This document shows, in pieces, positions 34,242-43,518 of a DNA stretch of 64,000 nt (its first letter is position 1; every line of letters starts with the position of its first letter). Both the position numbers and the translations under genes were made by a program. The notes under the pieces were generated by a model. That model ran no database searches and was not told where the DNA came from. It saw nothing but the letters and a program-made list of their open reading frames with translations. The stretch spans positions 124,001 through 188,000 of the forward strand of contig NZ_PYWB01000003.1 in the NCBI RefSeq assembly GCF_003056345.1, written 5' to 3'. The stretch comes from Devosia submarina. Its GTDB lineage: Bacteria > Pseudomonadota > Alphaproteobacteria > Rhizobiales > Devosiaceae.

Positions 34242-34267
34242 ATGGTTCGACAGGCTCACCATGAGGC
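34242..34267 (+). repeat. TTCGACAG-type dispersed repeat, copy 2
   Basis: The unit begins ATGGTTCGACAGGCTC and ends ACCATGAGGC; it is the near-identical partner of the minus-strand copy at 29474-29499 (one mismatch). It lies 21 nt after the sbmA stop and before the rpsD terminator. Confidence 0.65.
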
Positions 34268-34310
34268 TCCGAGGCCTCGTAGTTCAAAGGCCAACGACGC
34301 GCTTGTTCGG

Positions 34311-34346
34311 AAAAAACAAAAGGGCCGCTCCGAGGAGCGGCCCTTT
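34311..34346 (-). terminator. intrinsic terminator after rpsD
   Basis: A perfect 13-bp stem AAAGGGCCGCTCC/GGAGCGGCCCTTT (34319-34331 and 34334-34346, loop GA) is followed on the minus strand by TTTGTTTTTT. It starts 18 nt past the rpsD stop. Confidence 0.95.
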
Positions 34347-34363
34347 CACATCGGGAAGTTCGC

Positions 34364-34981
34364 TTAGCGCGAGTAGAATTCGACGACCAGGTTCGGTTCC
34401 ATCTGGACCGGATAGGGCACGTCCGACAGGGCGGGAACGCGCACATAGGTGGCGGTCATCTTGTTGTGGTCGACTTCCACATAATCGGGAACATCGCGCT
34501 CGGCCAGCTGGGTGGCTTCGATCAGGATGGCGAGCTGCTTGGAGCGTTCGCGCACTTCGATCTTGTCGCCAACCTTGACCTGGTAGGATGGGATGTTGAC
34601 GCGCTTGCCGTTCACCAGGATGTGGCCGTGGTTCACGAACTGGCGGGCAGCAAACGGGGTGGCAACGAACTTGGCGCGGTAGACGATCGCATCCAGGCGC
34701 GATTCGAGCAGGCCGATCAGGTTCTCGCCAGTGTCACCCTTCACGCGGGCGGCTTCGTTGTAGAGCTTCTTGAAGCTCTTTTCAGTGATGGAGGCGTAGT
34801 AGCCCTTGAGCTTCTGCTTGGCGCGAAGCTGCAGGCCGTAGTCCGACAGCTTGCCCTTGCGGCGCTGGCCATGCTGGCCGGGGCCATAGGCGCGGGCATT
34901 GAGCGGGCTGGACGGACGGCCCCAGATGTTTTCGCCAAGACGGCGGTCAATTTTGTGCTTAGCAGAAATGCGCTTCGACAT
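34364..34981 (-). CDS. rpsD: 30S ribosomal protein S4
   Basis: A 205-residue primary 16S rRNA-binding protein that helps nucleate the 30S body. The start [21 protein letters not shown] and the S4 RNA-binding domain ([30 protein letters not shown], quoted here in pieces between residues 90 and 120) are typical; the zinc-binding cysteines of some S4 proteins are absent, as in most alphaproteobacteria. It is a stand-alone gene here, not in the alpha operon, with a clear promoter at 35116-35144, a leader of about 125 nt and a strong terminator. Confidence 0.98.
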   Translation of the reverse strand: MSKRISAKHKIDRRLGENIWGRPSSPLNARAYGPGQHGQRRKGKLSDYGLQLRAKQKLKGYYASITEKSFKKLYNEAARVKGDTGENLIGLLESRLDAIVYRAKFVATPFAARQFVNHGHILVNGKRVNIPSYQVKVGDKIEVRERSKQLAILIEATQLAERDVPDYVEVDHNKMTATYVRVPALSDVPYPVQMEPNLVVEFYSR

Positions 34982-35115
34982 CGCGTATCCTTTTCAAAGT
35001 CGAAAAAACGGATCGCGCCCTCCTCTGCCACCCCCGAAAGGATGACCGACAGATCCCAACAATGGAGGAGATCCCGGGTGCGCCTATGGCTCAAAGAGCC
35101 GCAATAGGTGGGCGC

Positions 35116-35144
35116 GTGATATAGGCGGTCCCCGGGAAAGTCAA
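35116..35144 (-). promoter_or_regulatory. candidate housekeeping promoter of rpsD
   Basis: On the minus strand TTGACT (35144-35139) and TATCAC (35121-35116) are separated by 17 nt. Transcription would begin near 35109, giving a leader of roughly 125 nt before rpsD, long enough for S4 autoregulation, which is known in other bacteria but not shown here. Confidence 0.55.
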
Positions 35145-35160
35145 GCGTGGCACGCGATAG

Positions 35161-36429
35161 CTATTTGACTGTGCTGGGTTCGGCTACGCCGTCGGCGACC
35201 ATCTTACGATCCAGCGTGTCCTGGTCGCGCAGGCCCGGAAAAATCTGGCTCCAGATGCCAGCAACGGCCATAGCGCCAAAACCGCCAATCACCACAGCCG
35301 CGACGGGGCCAATGAAGTGGGCAACGGTCCCCGCCCTGAACTCACCCAGCTCGTTGGAGGCGCCAATAAACACCGAATTGACGGCATTGACGCGCCCGCG
35401 CACTTCCTCGGGCGTCCACAGCTGCATGATGGTTTCGCGGATGGTCACGCTGACCATGTCGGAGGCGCCTACCAGCGCCAGTGCCGGAATGGAGATCCAG
35501 ATAGAAGTAGAAAAGCCGAATACCACGGTAAAGGCGCCGAACAGGGCCACGAACACGAAAAGGAGCCGGCCGGCAAAATTGCGGATAGGAAAGCGCGTGA
35601 GAAACAGCGCCATGGCGATGGCACCCAAGCCGGGCGCGGCACGCAGCAAGCCATTGGCAATCGAGCCGCCATGGAGAATATCCGTGGCGTAGATCGGGAG
35701 CATGGCAACAGCGCCCCCCATCAGCACGGCAAACATGTCGAGTGAGATGGCGCCCAGCACAACCTTGTTGCTGAAGATATAGCGAAAGCCACCCAGAAGC
35801 GTTTCCATGCTGGTCGCCGCATGCGATTCGCGCTGCGGGGGCTTCGGAATCATCATCACGCTGCCGATGGCGCAGAACAGCAGGACAGCGCCCGTGCCAA
35901 AGGCGATGACGGGCCCGAAGGCGTAAAGCACACCACCCAGCGCAGGACCGGCAATGGCGGCGATCTGCCAGGCCGAGGCATTGACGGTGATGGCGTTGGA
36001 CAGGGCCTCCGGCGGCACAAGATTGGGCGCAAGCGACTGGGCTGCAGGCCCCCAAAAGGCGCGCGCGGTGCCCAGCACCACAAGAATGGCGAACAAGGGC
36101 CCGATTTCGTGCGCTTCGGCATTGACGAAAAGCAGGAAGCCGACGGCGCAGAGCAGTTCCACCGAAAGGCAGATCGCCATGATGCCACGTCGATTGAAGC
36201 GGTCCGCGGCAAGGCCCGTTACAAGGATCAGCACCAGCGCGGGCAGGAATAGGCACAGCCCCACCAGCCCGACGAGCAGCGGTTCACGCGTTACCGTATA
36301 GATCTGGTATGCAATGGACACCGACATGATCTGGACGGCAAAGCTCACCAGCAGCGTGGTGATCCAGAAAAAGCGAAAACCGATATAGCTAAAGGCCCGA
36401 CGCGCGGCGTCGGCTGGGGGCGTGCTCAT
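35161..36429 (-). CDS. MFS transporter (EntS-like MFS_3 family)
   Basis: A 422-residue, twelve-helix transporter. The opening FSYIGFRFFWITTLLVSFAVQIMSVSIAYQIY (residues 13-44, in part) and DRFNRRGIMAI near 83-93 (a motif A variant), with the later PEEVRGRVNAVNSVFIGASNELGEF segment, follow the MFS_3 group that includes the enterobactin exporter EntS. The actual substrate is unknown; no siderophore genes are nearby. It stands alone between rpsD and trmJ, with 196 nt of upstream DNA to the trmJ stop. Confidence 0.85.
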   Translation of the reverse strand: MSTPPADAARRAFSYIGFRFFWITTLLVSFAVQIMSVSIAYQIYTVTREPLLVGLVGLCLFLPALVLILVTGLAADRFNRRGIMAICLSVELLCAVGFLLFVNAEAHEIGPLFAILVVLGTARAFWGPAAQSLAPNLVPPEALSNAITVNASAWQIAAIAGPALGGVLYAFGPVIAFGTGAVLLFCAIGSVMMIPKPPQRESHAATSMETLLGGFRYIFSNKVVLGAISLDMFAVLMGGAVAMLPIYATDILHGGSIANGLLRAAPGLGAIAMALFLTRFPIRNFAGRLLFVFVALFGAFTVVFGFSTSIWISIPALALVGASDMVSVTIRETIMQLWTPEEVRGRVNAVNSVFIGASNELGEFRAGTVAHFIGPVAAVVIGGFGAMAVAGIWSQIFPGLRDQDTLDRKMVADGVAEPSTVK

Positions 36430-36625
36430 GATCTAAGCCAATGGCATGACGGCGTGTCGCCGTCAAAGGCGGAATTGGGGGATGAGTCGAGGATTTGCGG
36501 AAGTTGCGCTCAGCAGGCGATTGCTGAGGTGAGCTGCCATCGGGGAGTGGAACTTCTATGGGTTTCGCTAACTCAAGAGTGTGAAATCCATGTGGGCTTC
36601 ATCCGGAGCCTCCGCCCAATATCCC

Positions 36626-37432
36626 CTACTCCTCGCCTTCCTTCTGCGGTTTCTGCCGATTGCTGTTGTGCCGAAGATGCCGCCGGTCGATGGATGAAAT
36701 CACACCGCGCAAGGTGCGGATCTCCTGGCTGGTGAACTTGCCGCGCTCCAGCATGGTACGCAGGTTGTTGACCATGGTGGGCCGCTTGTCGGGCGTGGTG
36801 AAGAAGCCCGATTCATCCAGCGTCGCTTCGAGATGACCGAAAAGCCCGACCAGCTCTTCGCGTGGCGCCACTTCCGCCATGTTGTCTGAGAAGGGTAGTT
36901 GCGTGCCCAGATCGCTGTGGCGGCGCCATTCATAGGACATCAGCAAGACAGCCTGCGCGATGTTCAGGGATGCAAAGGCCGGCTCTACTGGAAGGGTAAC
37001 GATGGCGTCGGCCAAGGCAACTTCTTCGTTCAGCAAGCCCCAGCGCTCGCGCCCGAACAGCAACCCTGCTCCGCGACCATTGCTGATGTGGCTGTGAAGG
37101 TTGGCGGAGGCCTCGTTGGGCCCAAGCACGGTCTTCTGCATGTCGCGCGAACGCGCCGTCGTGGCATAAACGAGGCTCAGATCTGCAATGGCCGCTTCCA
37201 GCGTCTCGAAGACACGCACCTGGTTGATGACGTGATCGGCCCTGGACGCTGCGGCAACGGCCCGTTCATTGGGCCAGCCATCGCGGGGGCGCACTAGCCG
37301 CAGATCCCAAAGGCCGAAATTGGCCATGGCCCGCGCGGCGGTCCCTATGTTTTCCCCCAGCTGGGGTTCACACAGGATAATCGCTGGCGTGGGCCGCAAT
37401 TCGATTTTGAGGGAAGAATCCGTACCGGCCAT
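36626..37432 (-). CDS. trmJ: TrmJ-like tRNA/rRNA 2'-O-methyltransferase (SPOUT)
   Basis: A 268-residue SPOUT methyltransferase. The three knot motifs are visible: LGENIGTAARAMANFG near residues 25-40, LLFGRERWGLLNEEV near 123-137, and SLNIAQAVLLMSYEW near 155-169. The C-terminal extension is typical of TrmJ, which 2'-O-methylates nucleotide 32 of tRNAs. Interestingly ttcA, which thiolates position 32 of tRNA, is also in this window. ATG 37432 is preferred over TTG 37441. The Glu/Lys-rich tail is probably disordered. Confidence 0.9.
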   Translation of the reverse strand: MAGTDSSLKIELRPTPAIILCEPQLGENIGTAARAMANFGLWDLRLVRPRDGWPNERAVAAASRADHVINQVRVFETLEAAIADLSLVYATTARSRDMQKTVLGPNEASANLHSHISNGRGAGLLFGRERWGLLNEEVALADAIVTLPVEPAFASLNIAQAVLLMSYEWRRHSDLGTQLPFSDNMAEVAPREELVGLFGHLEATLDESGFFTTPDKRPTMVNNLRTMLERGKFTSQEIRTLRGVISSIDRRHLRHNSNRQKPQKEGEE

Positions 37433-37487
37433 GCTGCCCAATCCAAACGATCAGGCCACATAGCCGATAAAGGGCGCTGAAATCAAA

Positions 37488-38084
37488 TCAGGCGACGCGA
37501 TGGCGCGGCGGCAGATCGCGGACCTTGGTGGAACGCTGCCATTCGCGATCAAGGATCGCAAAGTGGAGCTCTTCATCCCACTCGCCCTGGAACAGGGCAT
37601 GCTCGCGGTAATGGGCTTCGAGCCGCATGCCCATCTGCTGCATGAGCTTGATGGAATGATGGTTGCGGCCATCGCAGCGGGCAAAGATGCGATGGATACG
37701 GAAATGATTGAAGGCAAGGTCGAACACCGCGCTGATCGCTTCCTTGGCAAAGCCCTGACCGGAATAGCTTGGGTTAATGCAGAAGCGAACTTCTCCCTGC
37801 CCCGCGGTCGCATCCGACCATTGCAGGGAAATATGGCCGATCAGTTTTTTGTCGCCCTTGCGGATCATGGCCAGGGTCAACGTATCGCCGGGGCGCTGCA
37901 GGCTCACGTGATTGCGCATGATGTTGAGGGCGCCGGCAACATCGGCATGATCGCGCGTGCGGCTAAAGACATAGCGCTGCATGGACGGAAGGGAATGATA
38001 GGCACAAAGATCATCAATGTCGCTGCGCTCAAACGTGCGCAGCACCAAACGGTCGGTTTCAACAGGCAGTGACAATGATGACAT
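37488..38084 (-). CDS. RimJ/RimL-type GNAT acetyltransferase
   Basis: A 198-residue GNAT protein of the Acetyltransf_3 group. It opens with the family pattern TDRLVLRTFERSDIDDL (10-26) and carries motif A near 110-125 as NPSYSGQGFAKEAISAV. The end has the RimL-like SIKLMQQMGMRLEAHYREH followed by GEWDEELHFAILDREW. These enzymes acetylate N-termini of ribosomal or other proteins, or small amines. A clear paralogue lies just upstream at 38196; the two share the C-terminal motif almost residue for residue. Confidence 0.88.
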   Translation of the reverse strand: MSSLSLPVETDRLVLRTFERSDIDDLCAYHSLPSMQRYVFSRTRDHADVAGALNIMRNHVSLQRPGDTLTLAMIRKGDKKLIGHISLQWSDATAGQGEVRFCINPSYSGQGFAKEAISAVFDLAFNHFRIHRIFARCDGRNHHSIKLMQQMGMRLEAHYREHALFQGEWDEELHFAILDREWQRSTKVRDLPPRHRVA

Positions 38085-38195
38085 GATAGTTCCGCTCCCA
38101 CGGTCAAAAGGATGACCCAGCTTCTTGAACGTTGCTTTCGCAGGTAAGTTCCTCTGACCACCCGGAAATAACAGACGCCCATGATGAGCGGAGCG

Positions 38196-38780
38196 TCAGG
38201 GCGACTGCAGCTTTTGCGTGCGCGATTGGTGCCATTCCTGCCAAAGAATGGCGTAGATGAACTCCTCGTCCCAGGAGCCCTTGAAGATGGCGTGTTCGCG
38301 AAAATGCGCCTCGCGCCGCATGCCCAGGCGCTCCATCAGCCGCCAGGAGCGCTCATTGCGAACATCGCACCGGGCGCAGACGCGGTGCATGTCTCCGGGA
38401 CCAAAGGCAAGATCCAGCATGAAATTGGCGGCTTCCGTGGCAAAGCCTTGCTTCTGGTATTGCGGATGAAAGATCCAGCCCAGCTCCCCCTGCCGGGCCT
38501 CGACACTGCGCCAGATCAGCGACACCTCTCCGATCAGGGCGCCGGTTCCGGTAAGCTCAACGGCAAGGATGATCTTGTCGTCCGCCTCGGCAAGGCCGGT
38601 CTGTGTGATGCGCTGCTGCACGGCAAGCGCGCATTCTTCCCGGCTGAGCGGATGATCAAACAGGAAGCGCGCGACCTCCTCGAGTTGGCGATAGGCAAAC
38701 ACCCCATCCACATCGCCCCGCGTGAAGGGGCGCAGGGTTAGCCGCTCCGTTTGGAGGGGGTAGGTCGGATAGAGCGGCAT
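38196..38780 (-). CDS. RimJ/RimL-type GNAT acetyltransferase (paralogue)
   Basis: A 194-residue GNAT protein with the same layout as the neighbour at 37488: QTERLTLRPFTRGDVDGVF at the start, HPQYQKQGFATEAANF as motif A, and REHAIFKGSWDEEFIYAI at the end. ATG 38780 is preferred because AGGAG lies 6 nt upstream; another ATG three bases earlier in the message is too close to the Shine-Dalgarno. The pair looks like a tandem duplication. The substrate is unknown. Confidence 0.88.
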   Translation of the reverse strand: MPLYPTYPLQTERLTLRPFTRGDVDGVFAYRQLEEVARFLFDHPLSREECALAVQQRITQTGLAEADDKIILAVELTGTGALIGEVSLIWRSVEARQGELGWIFHPQYQKQGFATEAANFMLDLAFGPGDMHRVCARCDVRNERSWRLMERLGMRREAHFREHAIFKGSWDEEFIYAILWQEWHQSRTQKLQSP

Positions 38781-38879
38781 CATTTTCTCCTGGACCTGCG
38801 GTGCAATCTGGCCGCTAGGGCACGCAAAGGCAAGCCCAAGGGCCTTGCCGCCCGGCAAAGGCCGTGCGAGCCTTCAACC

Positions 38880-39323
38880 ATGAACGCGCCAGACCGGTTC
38901 ATTGTTGATCTTAAAGCGCCATGTGCTTGCGGCGCTGTTGAACTCACGGTCCATGGGCCGGTGCTGTCCATGTTGATGTGCGCGTGCCTTGATTGCCAGC
39001 GCTCGACGGGGTCAGGCCATGCCGACGTCGCCATTGTTGCAGCCGAGTCTCTAGGCGTTGTGGGACAGGCAAAATCCTTTGCGCGGCCAAGCGAGTCGGG
39101 TGCCCAGTTCACGCGCCACTTCTGCCCGCGATGCGGCACGCCGCTTTATGGGCAATCCTCTCGCGCACCCGCCCTGCGCATGCTCCCAATTGGCTTTTTC
39201 GCTGGGCAAAACAGCTGGTTCAGCCCCAACCAGCTGATCTTTGCGCGCAGCCAGCAGGAATGGGATCTAATTGCCGACCACCTGCCTCGCCATCAAACCT
39301 ATCGCGAAGGTGGCCAGCCGTGA
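38880..39323 (+). CDS. GFA family (CENP-V/Mss4-like) zinc protein
   Basis: A 147-residue GFA-fold protein with the expected zinc cysteines: Cys15-x-Cys17, Cys34-x-Cys36-xx-Cys39 and Cys82-xx-Cys85. Family members include glutathione-dependent formaldehyde-activating enzyme, though that activity is doubtful for most. ATG 38880 gives the standard length. Its stop overlaps the GTG start of the TfoX-like gene (GTGA), so both are made from one message. It is divergent from the GNAT gene at 38780. Confidence 0.88.
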   Translation: MNAPDRFIVDLKAPCACGAVELTVHGPVLSMLMCACLDCQRSTGSGHADVAIVAAESLGVVGQAKSFARPSESGAQFTRHFCPRCGTPLYGQSSRAPALRMLPIGFFAGQNSWFSPNQLIFARSQQEWDLIADHLPRHQTYREGGQP

Positions 39324-39655
39324 GTTTTGCTTGTGACGAACTATCCGATCGGATCCGCGCGCTTTTAGATCCCCGCTTGATCGTCACCGAAAAGCGCATG
39401 TTTGGCGGCCGCGCCTTCATGGTGAGTGGCAACATGCTGGTCGCCATAAGCAAGGAAGGCGTCTTGCTGGCGCGCGTCGGCAAGGACAATGTCGCAGGGC
39501 ATCTTGCCCTACCAGGCGCTAGCCCCGCCACCATGGGAGATCGCACCATGGGTGGCTATGTGGAAGTCGGCGGCGATGTGCTGGAGGATGACCATGTGCT
39601 GGGGCAATGGATCGCCAGCGCCCTCGCCTTCGTCTCTTCTCTCCCGCCCAAGTAG
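39320..39655 (+). CDS. TfoX/Sxy N-terminal domain protein
   Basis: A 111-residue protein with the TfoX N-domain pattern: RMFGGRAFMVSGNMLVAISKEG (about residues 26-47, in part) and the later RTMGGYVEVGGD. Full TfoX/Sxy proteins regulate competence in gammaproteobacteria and have a C-terminal domain; this short form, common in alphaproteobacteria, has only the N-domain, so a role in competence should not be assumed. The GTG start at 39320 overlaps the previous stop. Confidence 0.85.
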   Translation: MSFACDELSDRIRALLDPRLIVTEKRMFGGRAFMVSGNMLVAISKEGVLLARVGKDNVAGHLALPGASPATMGDRTMGGYVEVGGDVLEDDHVLGQWIASALAFVSSLPPK

Positions 39656-39772
39656 CGCCTCACGGGCAAGCCCCCATGCCGAGCCGGTCTTTGCGCTTCT
39701 GGCCCGTGGTGCTATAGGGGCACCCGAACGAGGCCACAGGGCCAAGCTATGGATTTCCAGGGAGAAAACTTC

Positions 39773-40987
39773 ATGAGCAAAATCAAGGTCGCTAACCCGG
39801 TCGTCGATCTCGACGGCGATGAGATGACCCGCATTATCTGGCAGGCGATCAAGGACAAGCTCATCCATCCCTATCTCGACCTGCCGATCGAGTATTACGA
39901 CCTCAGCGTTGAAAGCCGCGACGCCACCAACGACCAGATCACCGTGGATGCCGCCAAGGCCATCCAGAAGCACGGCGTCGGCATCAAGTGCGCGACTATT
40001 ACGCCCGACGAGCAGCGCGTCGAAGAATTCAAGCTCAAGAAGATGTGGAAGTCGCCCAACGGCACCATCCGCAACATTCTGGGTGGCGTGATCTTCCGCG
40101 AGCCCATCATCTGCAAGAACGTGCCGCGGCTTGTTCCGGGCTGGACGCAGCCGATCATCGTGGGCCGCCATGCCTTTGGCGATCAGTACCGCGCGACCGA
40201 TTTCACCTTCCCCGGCAAGGGCACGCTGACCATCAAGTTCACCGGCGAAGATGGCCAGACCATCGAGCATGAAGTGTTCCAGGCGCCCGGCGCCGGCGTG
40301 GCCATGGCCATGTACAACCTCGACGACTCGATCCGCGACTTCGCCTATTCGAGCTTCAACTACGGCCTCGCCCGGGGCGTGCCGGTGTACCTCTCCACCA
40401 AGAACACCATCCTCAAAGCCTATGACGGCCGCTTCAAGGATATCTTCCAGGAGATCTACGATGCCGAGTTCAAGGAGCAGTTCGAAGCCAAGAAGATCTG
40501 GTACGAACACCGCTTGATCGACGACATGGTGGCTTCGGCTCTTAAGTGGAGCGGCGGCTATGTCTGGGCGTGCAAGAACTATGACGGCGACGTGCAGTCC
40601 GACATCGTGGCGCAGGGCTTCGGCTCGCTGGGCCTGATGACCTCGGTTCTGGCAACGCCCGATGGCAAGATCGTGGAAGCCGAAGCTGCCCACGGCACGG
40701 TGACCCGTCACTACCGCCAGCATCAGCAGGGCAAGGAAACCTCGACCAACTCCACCGCCTCGATCTTTGCCTGGACCCGTGGCCTCGCCCACCGCGCCAA
40801 GCTCGACGACAATGCCGAGCTCGCCCGCTTCGCCGAGACGCTGGAAAAGGTCACAATTGCCACTATCGAAGAAGGCAAGATGACCAAGGACCTTTCGCTC
40901 CTGGTCGGGCCCGATCAGCCATGGCTGTCGACCTTGGGCTTCCTCGATGCCATCGACAAGAACTTGCAGAAGGCCATGGCGGCGTAA
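39773..40987 (+). CDS. icd: NADP-dependent isocitrate dehydrogenase
   Basis: The 404-residue homodimeric enzyme oxidises isocitrate to 2-oxoglutarate with NADP+. It is the eukaryote-like IDH type found in alphaproteobacteria: [20 protein letters not shown] start, [13 protein letters not shown] substrate-binding segment near residue 95, and [20 protein letters not shown] with metal-binding aspartates near 260-280. AGGGAG lies 9 nt before ATG 39773. A strong terminator follows, so it is monocistronic. Confidence 0.97.
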   Translation: MSKIKVANPVVDLDGDEMTRIIWQAIKDKLIHPYLDLPIEYYDLSVESRDATNDQITVDAAKAIQKHGVGIKCATITPDEQRVEEFKLKKMWKSPNGTIRNILGGVIFREPIICKNVPRLVPGWTQPIIVGRHAFGDQYRATDFTFPGKGTLTIKFTGEDGQTIEHEVFQAPGAGVAMAMYNLDDSIRDFAYSSFNYGLARGVPVYLSTKNTILKAYDGRFKDIFQEIYDAEFKEQFEAKKIWYEHRLIDDMVASALKWSGGYVWACKNYDGDVQSDIVAQGFGSLGLMTSVLATPDGKIVEAEAAHGTVTRHYRQHQQGKETSTNSTASIFAWTRGLAHRAKLDDNAELARFAETLEKVTIATIEEGKMTKDLSLLVGPDQPWLSTLGFLDAIDKNLQKAMAA

Positions 40988-41014
40988 GCCGGCCAGACTG
41001 AAATCAAGCACCGA

Positions 41015-41042
41015 GGCGGCAGGCATCCCTGCCGCCTTTTTT
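41015..41042 (+). terminator. intrinsic terminator after icd
   Basis: A 9-bp perfect stem GGCGGCAGG/CCTGCCGCC (41015-41023 and 41028-41036, loop CATC) followed by six T residues, 28 nt after the icd stop. Confidence 0.95.
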
Positions 41043-41237
41043 GTTGCGCCGGTGCAAAGCGCAGACATCCTTCTGTTGCGCCGCTGCATCGCGTGCACAA
41101 TTTGGACAAATTTGAGCTTCGCCCAGATTGACCCGCTCAGCGAATTGCTATGCTCTTGACCTATACGTCAACCAGATCGCAAATGCGGCGGGTTGCGAAG
41201 CGGCGATGGAGGATTGCCGCTGTTGAGGAGGAAATCG

Positions 41238-42368
41238 ATGGCGCGCAGCCACTTACACGCCCTTATGCTCGCGGCTTGTGCCGCTTCTGCCACAACCGGC
41301 ATGGCCCAGGCCGGAGGCCTTGAAGCCAATGGCTATAATTGGGATCTGCTGTTTGACCCGGCGACTTATGTCGGCCGGGGCACGCTGACCCATGTAACCA
41401 TCAATCATGACATCGCCAATCCCGGCTTCGGCCCTGGCACTGTGGCAACATCATCGAACCGCCTCTACTACAATTTTGGCTTCAAGGCGGACCTGCTGGA
41501 TAACGCCTCGTGTCTGGTTTCGGTGCAAAATCCTTGGGGTACCGGCATCGACCGCGACGCTGTCTATGGCCGCGCCACGGGGCAGATCCTGCGCGAGCGC
41601 CTCACCTCTACCGATATCGGTGCAACCTGCACCTATGGCTTCAATGTCGGCCCCGGCGTTGCCAGCATCATCGGCGGCCTTTCGGCACAACAGTTGGACT
41701 ATCAAGCAAGCCTCGTGCTGCCCGCTCCCTACCCGGCCGCGACAGAATACATTTCGCTGGATGGATCGGGCCTTGGCTGGCGCCTGGGCGCGGCCTATGA
41801 GGTGCCCGAAATCGCGCTTCGCGTCAGCGCCATCTACAATGCTGCTGTTGACTACGATCTGGAAGGCAGCGCTTACGGCACTTTATTCCCCAATGTCGGC
41901 GCAACAGCCGATGTAACCATGCCGCAGAGCTTCGAGATCAAGGCGCAGACTGGCATTGCCCCACGCTGGCTGGCGTTGGGCAGCATCAAATGGGTCGATT
42001 GGTCCGTGATTGATGTGCTCACCGTCAACAATTCTGTCCAGCCGGTCAGCACTACGCTTGCTTACGAGGATGGCTGGTCGGTTTCGGCTGGTGTCGCTCA
42101 TGTCCTGACCGAAGAGCTCACCGTCCTGGGCTCGCTGAACTGGGACAAGGGCACTTCGCAGCGCAATGACGCGGGGGTGCTGGTGGCAGGAACGCAAAGT
42201 GATCGCTATGGCATTTCGCTAGGCGCGGCTTACCGTCCAAGCCAGAACTTCGAGCTCTCGGGCGGCGTCTCCTATTCGCTGATCAGCGCCGACAGCAATG
42301 CGCTTGGCGAAACATGGGGCACCGGCAATGTCCTGGCATTCAGCGTCAGCGCCAAGGCATCGTTCTAG
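41238..42368 (+). CDS. OmpP1/FadL family outer membrane protein
   Basis: A 376-residue outer-membrane beta-barrel of the FadL family. A signal peptide covers about residues 1-25 (AACAASATTGMAQA then GG), followed by NGYNWDLLFDPATYVGRGTLTHV, resembling the N-terminal hatch, and alternating strands ending with the terminal Phe (SVSAKASF), the usual barrel assembly signal. FadL-type channels pass hydrophobic substrates such as fatty acids or aromatic hydrocarbons. AGGAGG lies 6 nt before ATG 41238. A TTGAC-N6-GTCAA dyad 67 nt upstream could be regulatory. Confidence 0.88.
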   Translation: MARSHLHALMLAACAASATTGMAQAGGLEANGYNWDLLFDPATYVGRGTLTHVTINHDIANPGFGPGTVATSSNRLYYNFGFKADLLDNASCLVSVQNPWGTGIDRDAVYGRATGQILRERLTSTDIGATCTYGFNVGPGVASIIGGLSAQQLDYQASLVLPAPYPAATEYISLDGSGLGWRLGAAYEVPEIALRVSAIYNAAVDYDLEGSAYGTLFPNVGATADVTMPQSFEIKAQTGIAPRWLALGSIKWVDWSVIDVLTVNNSVQPVSTTLAYEDGWSVSAGVAHVLTEELTVLGSLNWDKGTSQRNDAGVLVAGTQSDRYGISLGAAYRPSQNFELSGGVSYSLISADSNALGETWGTGNVLAFSVSAKASF

Positions 42369-42388
42369 GACGCGTTAGACACATGAAG

Positions 42389-42416
42389 GCCCGGGATCCT
42401 GCCTCCGGGCTTCTAT
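42389..42416 (+). terminator. weak intrinsic terminator after the FadL-like gene
   Basis: GCCCGG (42389-42394) pairs with CCGGGC (42405-42410) across a 10-nt loop, followed by TTCTATGTT. The T tract is poor, so efficiency is uncertain. Confidence 0.55.
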
Positions 42417-42508
42417 GTTGCCGATTGCGCGAATAATCATCGACGGCTCCGGCAAGTTTATCTAGAGAAGGAGGCGCTGCCTTGCCCTCCTAGATCCTGG
42501 ATCAGCCT

Positions 42509-43441
42509 ATGCCCATCGGCGTGCTCTATGCGGTCGTTGCCTATTCCGTTTATTCCTGTGGCGACGCCATCATCAAAGGCTTCGGGCAAAGCCTCTCCAT
42601 CTTCGAAATCGGCTTTTTCGTTGCGCTCTTTTCGCTGTTGCCGGCGATCTTTGCCAAGCCCAGGGGCGAGCGCTGGCGCGACAGCTTCCAGCTCAAGCGC
42701 CCGCTTCTGGTCCATCTGCGTGCCTTTAGCGGCGTCAGCTCATCCGCGCTGGTAACCTACGCCTTTGTCACCATCCCTTTCGCCGAAGCCTATTCGCTTG
42801 TGTTCATGATGCCGGTGTTCATCACCATTATGTCCGTGCTGCTGCTCAAGGAGCGCGTGGATGTTACGCGCTGGGCCATGCTGGCTTTGGGCTTTCTCGG
42901 GGTCATGCTGGTGGTGCGGCCCGGCTTCCGCGAGCTTGAGCTCGGACATCTGGCCGCGCTCTGCTGCGCGTTCTTTGGCGCGGCGACGACAACAATCCTG
43001 CGGATCGTGGCACCGAGCGAAAAGCGCGTCAGCCTCATCATGGTGCCCGCGCTCTATGTGATCGTGGTCAATGCCGCACTGATGCTCCCCGGCTTTGTTG
43101 TTCCGACGCCTACCCAATTCGCCCTGCTGGCGGGCAGCGGCACGCTGATTGGCTTGGGCCATATCCTTCTGATCGCGGCGACGCGCAACGCTCCAGCCAG
43201 CCAGGTCGCGCCGATCCAATATCTGCAGATCGTCTGGGCCATTGCCTTGGGCGCGTTCTTCTTCAGCGAATTTCCCGATTGGATCGCCTATAGCGGCATT
43301 GCGGTCGTGATCCTTTCGGGCCTTATCAACATCCTCATGGACGGCGCGCGCGCCCGTATCTCGGGGCGGTGGGCACGTTACCGTGCCCGGGCCGGACGGC
43401 CCGTCACCAACATAACCGAAGCACAAACGCCCGAGATTTAG
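42509..43441 (+). CDS. EamA family DMT transporter
   Basis: A 310-residue drug/metabolite transporter with two EamA repeats, giving about ten helices. Typical segments are ALVTYAFVTIPFAEAYSLVF in the first repeat (about 78-97) and APIQYLQIVWAIALGAFFFSE in the second (about 236-256, in part). Members export amino acids, nucleosides or drugs. The neighbouring gene at 43519 is a close paralogue in the same order, so this is a tandem duplication. Substrate unknown. Confidence 0.9.
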   Translation: MPIGVLYAVVAYSVYSCGDAIIKGFGQSLSIFEIGFFVALFSLLPAIFAKPRGERWRDSFQLKRPLLVHLRAFSGVSSSALVTYAFVTIPFAEAYSLVFMMPVFITIMSVLLLKERVDVTRWAMLALGFLGVMLVVRPGFRELELGHLAALCCAFFGAATTTILRIVAPSEKRVSLIMVPALYVIVVNAALMLPGFVVPTPTQFALLAGSGTLIGLGHILLIAATRNAPASQVAPIQYLQIVWAIALGAFFFSEFPDWIAYSGIAVVILSGLINILMDGARARISGRWARYRARAGRPVTNITEAQTPEI

Positions 43442-43518
43442 CACAGGGACATGGACGCCATGTTCCAGATCTTGTATGGCAGATTATCTGTTCCACCCTC
43501 CAACGATCTGGATTTACG

